Assembly: GCA_965368335.1 (NCBI GenBank)
Contig: CBDUMN010000129.1
Span: forward strand, 1-8,287
Reading direction: 5' to 3'
DNA from: CBDUMN01 sp965368335
GTDB lineage: Bacteria; Pseudomonadota; Alphaproteobacteria; Rhodospirillales; JAPHRK01
DNA: 8,287 nt
The position numbers were made by a program, and so were the translations under genes. The notes under the pieces are model-generated. The model was not told the DNA's origin, did no database searches, and was given only the letters and a program-made list of their open reading frames with translations. Positions 1-5,127 of the stretch are shown here, piece by piece (within the stretch, counting starts at the first letter, position 1; every line of letters begins with the position of its first letter).

Positions 1-1064
1 TGGGCGTAGGCTGCTTCGTCTTCGGCTCTTGAGACGACGATGCCGAGGAGTTCGGTGATGGCGTTGCCGATGGAGTTTTGGCTGATGGTGACGATGTATC
101 GGCCCTCGTCGTCGCGGTAGATGATTTGCTTGTAGGCCGGTCGCCAGCGGATTTCGTTGGCGAATTGCGGGTCGGCCTTGATGCGGTCGCGGATTTCCTT
201 GGCGACCCGGTGGAAATGGTTGTCGAATAGCAGGACGTTTTCCACCTGATCGGGGAAGTAGAGATCGCTCGGCATGCCGCCTTCAGGCGAGGCGACCAGG
301 GTGAAAAAGGCCCGGTAGAAATCGAGAAAGCCTTTCAGGACGTCATCGTATTCATGCCAGAAACGGGCTTTTTTGACGCCTTCTATGCCGCCTTTGACGA
401 CCCAACTGGGCAGGCCCTGGGGGTATCCGGTAACGTTCAGCATGCCGGTTTTCGACGCCATGGGGCTGAGGATTTGTAGGTCCAGAACATCGAGGAAATC
501 GTGGTAGACGTCGCTTAAGTGATAGAGGAACAGGCTGTGATGTCCGCCGTCGGTGAGGTTCGGGTTGTCCGGGTCTGCTGCTGGAGCGTCCCTCAGTTGG
601 GTCTGGGGGAAGGCGATGAAGTGGTTGTGGATCATGCGGATGGAGGGCACGCCCGGCTTGCATAGGGGCCAGGTGGCGTCGAGGCTGGCTTCGCCGCACA
701 TGATCAGCGTCTCGCCCGGATCGGGATATGCCTCGGCCATATAGTCGACGATGGTGCGGCTCATCCGGCTGAACACCTTGCTCTCGCGCTCGGAAAGCTG
801 ATCGCGCCGCACCGGCCTGCCTAAAGGATCGAGAATGCGTTGTGAGGTATCGAGAATGACCGAGGTGTCGAACTCCAGGCTGTGGCCGATGGCCTTGCGG
901 TACAAAAGGAAATCTTCGGGTGTTCTTAAAAGCCCATTGTCGTCGGCCAGATTGCGTAAGTTTGCCGCGCTATTGAAAAACTCCACCGCCGTCATGCCCT
1001 CGGGAACGGTCAGCGGAATTTTGCGATGCGGGGTGATGACTTGGCGAGGAAAACCGGTCGTCAT
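1..1064 (-). CDS. Conserved-looking hypothetical protein, partial (C-terminus beyond the left edge)
   Basis: An uninterrupted reading frame starts at the ATG at 1064 and stays open for 354 codons to the left edge, so the 3' end is missing. A GGAG lies 12 bases upstream of the ATG, somewhat far but the best available; another ATG at 1074 is in a different frame. I do not recognise the family. The protein appears soluble, with no signal peptide or membrane segment. It is rich in paired histidines: IHNHF at 145-149, GGHH at 173-176, and DNHFHRV at 281-287. Other distinctive stretches are LIMCGEASLDATWPLC (120-135) and MLNVTGYPQGLPSWVVKGG (208-226). The HNH pattern after a beta-like stretch faintly recalls HIT or GalT-type nucleotidyl transferases, but this is a guess. 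The frame is surely coding: the codon pattern is consistent, and the overlapping short frames on either strand have low-complexity products. Confidence 0.85.
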   Translation of the reverse strand, partial: MTTGFPRQVITPHRKIPLTVPEGMTAVEFFNSAANLRNLADDNGLLRTPEDFLLYRKAIGHSLEFDTSVILDTSQRILDPLGRPVRRDQLSERESKVFSRMSRTIVDYMAEAYPDPGETLIMCGEASLDATWPLCKPGVPSIRMIHNHFIAFPQTQLRDAPAADPDNPNLTDGGHHSLFLYHLSDVYHDFLDVLDLQILSPMASKTGMLNVTGYPQGLPSWVVKGGIEGVKKARFWHEYDDVLKGFLDFYRAFFTLVASPEGGMPSDLYFPDQVENVLLFDNHFHRVAKEIRDRIKADPQFANEIRWRPAYKQIIYRDDEGRYIVTISQNSIGNAITELLGIVVSRAEDEAAYA

Positions 1065-1170
1065 GGGACTTCATTGCTCCAGGCGGTTCTATCGGTGCAA
1101 TGAAGCTTAGTGTCTTATCTTGCCTCGGCAAAAACATTTATGAGAAAAACATAATATAAAAGGCTTTGCA
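1065..1170 (-). promoter_or_regulatory. AT-rich leader/promoter region of the unknown gene, with palindrome and tandem repeat
   Basis: This stretch lies upstream of the gene starting at 1064. It holds a perfect 5-2-5 palindrome, TTGCC-TC-GGCAA, at 1120-1131, about 56 bases before the start codon. It also holds an 8-bp direct repeat, AAAAACAT, at 1130-1137 and 1145-1152 (15-bp period). An AT-rich core follows at 1145-1160. The position and AT content suit a promoter, and the palindrome could be an operator. I see no convincing -35/-10 pair, so the promoter itself is inferred. Confidence 0.35.
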
Positions 1171-1179
1171 AGGGTTTGC

Positions 1180-1206
1180 GGTTGGTTTTCGAGGCAAAAA
1201 CCAACC
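1180..1206 (-). terminator. Hairpin after the lipocalin-like gene, candidate terminator
   Basis: There is a perfect 10-bp inverted repeat, GGTTGGTTTT at 1180-1189 and AAAACCAACC at 1197-1206, with a 7-base loop. It begins 14 bases past the stop codon of the lipocalin-like gene on the minus strand. In that direction the stem is not followed at once by a U-run; the nearest T-rich stretch is about 20 bases further on. It is therefore an imperfect intrinsic terminator, or simply an mRNA 3'-end stabilising hairpin. A competing pairing, AAGGGTT (1170-1176) with AACCCTT (1203-1209), is also possible. Confidence 0.5.
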
Positions 1207-1219
1207 CTTACGGGGCGGT

Positions 1220-1618
1220 CTAGCCTACCTTGCGCCAGAGCAGATGGTGCTCGTAGACCTTACCCGACTTGCTGGTTTCGGGAGCGGTTTTAAGCAGCAG
1301 TTGATGATCGCCGATCGGCTCCATGGTCCGCACCAGCGGATGGCCGATCCAGTGGGGGATGGTGGCGAACTTGACGTCGTGGATCACCTGCTCGCCGTCG
1401 ATCCGCCAATCGGCTGTATAGGCGATGAGATCGTCCGGCGTCGGTAGAGTGCCGGGCTTTTGATTGTCGAACCCGGCCCGCATCATAAAGGCCGACATCT
1501 GGCCCGCCTCAGTATAGATGATTCTACCCGTAGCTTCTTCGCCCATGGGGAAGCCGTTCTCCACTCCGTCCTTTAGTGAGGTCCAGCGGACCAGCGCCCA
1601 GGTGCCGACGACGTTCAT
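1220..1618 (-). CDS. Lipocalin-like domain protein (Lipocalin_5 type)
   Basis: A 132-residue protein consisting of a single small domain. The N-terminus (GTWALVRW, residues 5-12) and the segment GRIIYTEAGQMSAFMM (31-46) match the usual opening of bacterial lipocalin-like proteins, in which a 'GTW.LV' strand is followed by 'G.L.YT..G.MSA'. Residues 66-131 alternate as beta strands, as expected for a small barrel. The ligand is unknown; members of this family are mostly uncharacterised. There is no signal peptide, so it is probably cytoplasmic. The start at 1618 is supported by AGGA about 7 bases upstream. The start lies 13 bases after the stop of the upstream metallo-hydrolase lipoprotein gene, and the ribosome-binding site sits in that gap, so the two are almost certainly co-transcribed. 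The gene ends in TAG, just before a hairpin. Confidence 0.85.
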   Translation of the reverse strand: MNVVGTWALVRWTSLKDGVENGFPMGEEATGRIIYTEAGQMSAFMMRAGFDNQKPGTLPTPDDLIAYTADWRIDGEQVIHDVKFATIPHWIGHPLVRTMEPIGDHQLLLKTAPETSKSGKVYEHHLLWRKVG

Positions 1619-1631
1619 TGATTTTCCTTTC

Positions 1632-2711
1632 TTAGTTTTCGTAGACCGTGGTTTCGCCCAGGGTCATCCAGCGGAAAGCGCCATCCGGCAGCCCTGCTTC
1701 TTTCGCTGCTGCATCAAGCCGTTCGGTGGGCTCCATGGGCGGTTCGGCGGTTAGCGGGTAAGCGCCCCAGTGCATGCCGAGGGAGCGCTTGGCCCCGATG
1801 TCGAGGTGGATCTGGACCGCTTCTTCCGGATTGACGTGGTTGGTCTTCATGAAGTGGCGGGGGGCGTAGCCGCCGATGGGGATGAGGCCCAAATCGATGG
1901 TTTTGACGGCCTTACCGATTTTCTTGAACTGGATGGCGTTGTAGCCGGTGTCTCCGGCGAACCAGACCGTCTTGCCGCCAAAGGTCAGCCTCCAGGTGGC
2001 CCAGAGGGTCGCATTGCGGTTCCACAGGCCTCGGCCCGACCAATGCTGTGAGGGCATGGCCTGAACGGCAAGGCCCGGATAGCTCCCTTTGTCCCACCAG
2101 TCGAATTCGGTCACGCGGTCCGCCTCGACTCCTTGGTCGATAAACCATTGCTTGAGGCGCAAGGGTACGAGATAGCGCGGTCCATTGCCGAGAATTTTCA
2201 CCGCTGTTTCGTCCAGATGGTCGTAGTGGTCGTGGCTGATCACCACATAGTCCACCTTGGGCAGTTTGGCGTAGTCGATAACATGCGGCGTATAGCGCTT
2301 GGGGCCGGCAAAGCTTAAGGGGGAAGCGCGGTCGGCGAAGATCGGGTCGGTGAGGATGGTTACCCCTCCCGCCTGGAGCAAAAAGGTCGAATGTCCGATC
2401 CATGTGATCTGTAGGCCATCGGCGGGTGGGGTGGCGATTTTCTCCATGTCGACCGGGCGGCGCGGCACGGTTTCGGCCAGGGCCTCGTGGTCGGCCCACT
2501 GGTCGTCGCCGAACCAACGCATCGAGAGAAAGCTGAAAAAGGTTTTGTCGAGCGGCGGGGCGTAGAGGTTTCTAAATCCGCTTTTGGTGTGATGCGCCGG
2601 GCCGTCAGGTAAAGGCTCGGCGTCGGGGATCATCGAGCAGGACAGCAGGAAAACACCGACCATTAGGAGCACAGAGATAGAAAGGGTTCTGAAGAAGGGA
2701 AGGCGGCGCAT
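1632..2711 (-). CDS. Metallo-beta-lactamase-fold lipoprotein, NAPE-PLD/RomA-like metal hydrolase
   Basis: A 359-residue protein. Residues 1-25 form a lipoprotein signal: basic MRR, a hydrophobic stretch, then the lipobox LLSC with the lipidated cysteine at 25. The metallo-beta-lactamase fold covers about 100-355. The NAPE-PLD-type signature is complete: WIGHSTF (104-110), TDPIF (121-125), HDHYDH (160-165), QHW with H223, GDTGY with D254, and MHWGAY with H314. These supply the seven expected ligands of a two-zinc site. The family includes N-acyl-phosphatidylethanolamine phospholipase D and bacterial outer-membrane homologues; the substrate here is unknown, and a lipid or phosphodiester is only a guess. 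I chose the ATG at 2711 because it places the signal peptide at the N-terminus; the SD-like GGAAA just before it is weak. The frame stays open to a TTG at 2795, which would add 28 polar residues ahead of the signal. The lipocalin-like gene follows 13 bases downstream. Confidence 0.9.
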   Translation of the reverse strand: MRRLPFFRTLSISVLLMVGVFLLSCSMIPDAEPLPDGPAHHTKSGFRNLYAPPLDKTFFSFLSMRWFGDDQWADHEALAETVPRRPVDMEKIATPPADGLQITWIGHSTFLLQAGGVTILTDPIFADRASPLSFAGPKRYTPHVIDYAKLPKVDYVVISHDHYDHLDETAVKILGNGPRYLVPLRLKQWFIDQGVEADRVTEFDWWDKGSYPGLAVQAMPSQHWSGRGLWNRNATLWATWRLTFGGKTVWFAGDTGYNAIQFKKIGKAVKTIDLGLIPIGGYAPRHFMKTNHVNPEEAVQIHLDIGAKRSLGMHWGAYPLTAEPPMEPTERLDAAAKEAGLPDGAFRWMTLGETTVYEN

Positions 2712-2939
2712 GGTTTCCGTCGCAAAAGTCCGGGCTGAGTTGAGATGTTCTTTATCGTTGAACCAAAGGTGGTGAGGATTAGGGGGGGCTGTCAAGCCTC
2801 AGTGTTTTTCTATGTTTCGCCCCGTGGTTCGCTACGCGGGTGTTGTGATCGGTTGCGGCTGCCATTACCATCCTTTTCAAATGATTCTTCCGGCCCATAT
2901 CAAGAGGGTCGTTAATGTTTGATACGTTCTGGAGGCTCC
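2712..2939. promoter_or_regulatory. Divergent intergenic region between the lipoprotein gene and pepA
   Basis: This 228-bp region should hold the promoters of the lipoprotein operon (leftward) and of pepA (rightward). I see no convincing sigma-70 pair. The best rightward candidate is TTGTGA (2843-2848) with TACCAT 17 bases later, and it is weak. A small stem, CCCGTG/CGCGGG with one wobble pair, lies near 2821-2841. A G7 tract lies at 2782-2788. The ribosome-binding site of pepA, GGAGG at 2931-2935, is clear. Confidence 0.4.
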
Positions 2940-4445
2940 ATGAAATTCACGTTCGCCAAACCCTTTACGCCCGAAAAGGGAACCCTCGTCATCACCGCCA
3001 CCGAAGGGCCCGAGCTCACCGCTTCGGGCAAGGCGCTGGACAAGAAATCCGGCTATGCGCTGACCAAAGCCATGAAGGCGGGCAAGTTCAAGGGGAAAGG
3101 CGGGCAGATGGTTTCGCTTTTCGCGCCGCATAACCTGGGCGTCGACCGTTTGATCATTGCCGGGCTTGGCAAGGCAGACGATTTGAAGGAACGGAATTTC
3201 GAGACTCTGGGCGGTAAGCTCTATGCCACGGTCGCCAATGGCGTTGAGCCCACGGTGGCGGTGCTGCTCGACCCCCTCCAGGGCTGCAAGGTGCCGGTGG
3301 CCGAGCGTTCGGCCCGTATCGCCCTGGGCGCTAAGCTCCGCTCTTTCCGTTTCGATAAATATCGCACCAAGGAAAAGAAGGAAGCCAAGCCGACCTTGAA
3401 AAGCTTGCGGCTGCTGGCCGACGAGGGAACCAAGGCGCGGGCCCTGTTTAACGAAATGGACAAGGTGGCCGATGGAGTGTTCTTCACCCGCAATCTGGTT
3501 AGCGAACCGGCCAACGTGATCTATCCGGCCTCTCTCGCCAAGGAGGCCAAGGGTCTGAAAGACCTGGGGGTCAAGGTCAAGGTGCTGGGCGAAAAGGACA
3601 TGGAGAAACTGGGCATGGGAGCGCTTCTGGGCGTTGGTCAGGGCTCGGTGCGCGAGTCCAAGCTGGTCGCTCTTGAGTGGAACGGTCTTCCCAAAGGAAC
3701 CAAACAGGACGACGGGCCGGTGGCTTTCGTCGGTAAAGGCGTGACCTTCGATTCCGGTGGTATTTCGATCAAGCCTTCTGCCGGCATGGAAGATATGAAA
3801 TGGGATATGGGCGGCTCGGGCGTGGTCATCGGCCTGATGAAGGCCCTGGCCGGGCGCAAAGCCAAGGCCCACGTTGTCGGCATCGTCGGGCTGGTCGAGA
3901 ACATGCCCTCGGGCGAAGCGCAGCGTCCCGGCGATATCGTTACCTCCATGTCGGGTCAGACCATCGAAGTGCTTAACACTGATGCCGAAGGTCGGCTGGT
4001 GCTGGCCGATGCGCTCTGGTACTGCCAGGAAACCTACAAGCCGAAGATCGTCATTGATCTGGCGACGCTGACCGGGGCGATCATGGTTTCGCTCGGCACG
4101 ACCATTGCCGGCCTGTTCTCCAACGACGATGAGCTTGCCGACGATCTCTTCGCCAGCGGCGAGGCCGTTGATGAAAAGGTCTGGCGGATGCCCCTTGGGA
4201 GCGACTACGACAAGATGATCAAGTCGGATGTGGCCGATATGAAGAATATCGGTGGGCGCTGGGCCGGTTCGATCACCGCTGCTCAGTTCCTCAAGCGGTT
4301 CATTCAGGACGATGTGAAATGGGCGCACCTGGATATTGCCGGGGTGACCTGGTCGACCGCCGACAAACCGACCGTGCCCAAGGGCGGCACCGGCTTCGGC
4401 GTTCGTCTGCTCGACCGCTATATCGCCGACCATCACGAGGCCTAG
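2940..4445 (+). CDS. pepA: Leucyl aminopeptidase, M17 family (PepA)
   Basis: This cytosolic two-metal aminopeptidase removes N-terminal residues, leucine preferentially, from peptides in general protein turnover; family members work as hexamers. The protein has 501 residues, the normal length. The variable N-terminal domain covers about 1-165 and the catalytic domain about 185-495. Both signature blocks are intact: GKGVTFDSGG (265-274) and NTDAEGRLVLADAL (346-359). By alignment with E. coli PepA, the metal ligands are K266, D271, D289, D348 and E350, and the catalytic residues are K278 and R352. The ATG at 2940 follows GGAGG at 2931-2935. The frame is open to a TTG at 2919 that would add seven residues, but that start lacks a ribosome-binding site. 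The gene is followed by holC after 15 bases, the pairing seen in many proteobacteria. In E. coli PepA also binds DNA at xer sites and carAB; nothing here tests that role. Confidence 0.97.
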   Translation: MKFTFAKPFTPEKGTLVITATEGPELTASGKALDKKSGYALTKAMKAGKFKGKGGQMVSLFAPHNLGVDRLIIAGLGKADDLKERNFETLGGKLYATVANGVEPTVAVLLDPLQGCKVPVAERSARIALGAKLRSFRFDKYRTKEKKEAKPTLKSLRLLADEGTKARALFNEMDKVADGVFFTRNLVSEPANVIYPASLAKEAKGLKDLGVKVKVLGEKDMEKLGMGALLGVGQGSVRESKLVALEWNGLPKGTKQDDGPVAFVGKGVTFDSGGISIKPSAGMEDMKWDMGGSGVVIGLMKALAGRKAKAHVVGIVGLVENMPSGEAQRPGDIVTSMSGQTIEVLNTDAEGRLVLADALWYCQETYKPKIVIDLATLTGAIMVSLGTTIAGLFSNDDELADDLFASGEAVDEKVWRMPLGSDYDKMIKSDVADMKNIGGRWAGSITAAQFLKRFIQDDVKWAHLDIAGVTWSTADKPTVPKGGTGFGVRLLDRYIADHHEA

Positions 4446-4460
4446 CGAAGCCAAAGCGCG

Positions 4461-4910
4461 ATGACCGAGGTTTCTTTCTATCACCTGCAGCAGTCCACCC
4501 TCGAGGTCGCCCTGCCCAAGCTCTTGGAGAAGACCTTAGGGGCTGGCAAACGGGCGGTGGTGCGCTTGGGGTCGGCCCAGCGGGTCGACGCCATCAATGC
4601 GCAGCTCTGGACCTACCGCCCCGATAGCTGGCTGCCGCACGGCGGGATCAAAGACGGTCACGGCGAAGACCAGCTAGTCTGGCTGACGGCGGAAGAGGAA
4701 AACCCCAACGGGGCGACTTTCCTCTTTCTCGCCGACGGGGCCGACTGGGCGGATGTCGGCGATTACGAACGATGCTTCGAGCTGTTCAACGGCCATGACG
4801 ACGAGGCCGTGCAGACTGCGCGGGAGCGCTGGAAAGGCTATAAGGACGCCGGTCACGAGGTGACCTACTGGCAGCAGAATGATGGCGGGGCCTGGGAGAA
4901 GAAGGCCTGA
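4461..4910 (+). CDS. holC: DNA polymerase III subunit chi (HolC)
   Basis: The 149-residue protein corresponds to the chi subunit of the clamp-loader complex, which links the replisome to single-stranded-DNA-binding protein through the SSB C-terminal tail and pairs with psi (HolD) where that exists. Diagnostic features are the opening SFYHLQ (5-10), the Rossmann-like strand KRAVVRLGS (30-38), the conserved AQLWTYRPDSWLPHG (47-61), and the C-terminal helix YERCFELFNG (102-111) leading to RERWKGYKDAGHEVTYWQQN. The length equals that of the E. coli protein. It starts 15 bases after the pepA stop with only a weak SD-like sequence, which suggests translation partly coupled to pepA. The ATG at 4461 puts the conserved N-terminal strand at the right distance. 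The identification is confident; a direct partner to psi is not visible in this window. Confidence 0.95.
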   Translation: MTEVSFYHLQQSTLEVALPKLLEKTLGAGKRAVVRLGSAQRVDAINAQLWTYRPDSWLPHGGIKDGHGEDQLVWLTAEEENPNGATFLFLADGADWADVGDYERCFELFNGHDDEAVQTARERWKGYKDAGHEVTYWQQNDGGAWEKKA

Positions 4911-4941
4911 GCCAACGCAAATTTAGTTAAGGAAGAAAACG

Positions 4942-5127
4942 ATGCCGATTGTCAGAGTGGAAATGGTGGCGGGTCGCCCGGTCGAGGTTAAGCGTGAGTT
5001 GGCAGAAAAACTCACCGAAGAAACAGCCCGCATCCTGGGGCTGAAACCCGAAACCGTCTATGTGATGATCGAAGACATCCCCAAAGAAAACTGGGGCGTC
5101 GGCGGAACCTTGCTTGTCGATAAATAA
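4942..5127 (+). CDS. 4-oxalocrotonate tautomerase family protein
   Basis: A 61-residue protein starting Met-Pro; removal of Met exposes the catalytic N-terminal proline (Pro1) of the tautomerase superfamily. These small subunits assemble as hexamers of about 60 residues each and catalyse keto-enol isomerisation. Counting from Pro1, Arg11 of the classical enzyme is kept (AGR). The position of Arg39 is occupied by tyrosine in the stretch TVYVMIEDIP, and Trp50 replaces the usual aromatic Phe50 in ENWGVGG. The Arg39 change argues against a true 2-hydroxymuconate tautomerase of catechol degradation, and no other pathway gene is nearby. The physiological substrate is unknown. A good ribosome-binding site, AAGGAAG, precedes the ATG, and the 31-base gap after holC suggests the same transcript. 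The stop TAA directly abuts the stop codon of the convergent histidine kinase gene. Confidence 0.93.
   Translation: MPIVRVEMVAGRPVEVKRELAEKLTEETARILGLKPETVYVMIEDIPKENWGVGGTLLVDK

Noticed and set aside
1912..2517. A 201-codon minus-strand frame overlapping the metallo-hydrolase gene in another phase
   Set aside because: The product is Arg/Pro-rich and low in complexity, while the overlapping frame has a complete metallo-hydrolase signature.
2877..4484. A 535-codon open frame antisense to pepA on the minus strand
   Set aside because: It mirrors the codon structure of pepA, its product is rich in His, Gly and Arg with no recognisable domain, and the M17 signatures on the plus strand are unambiguous.
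4319..4627. A 102-codon plus-strand frame spanning the pepA-holC junction
   Set aside because: It is out of phase with both well-supported genes, is Arg/Gly-rich, and has no ribosome-binding site.
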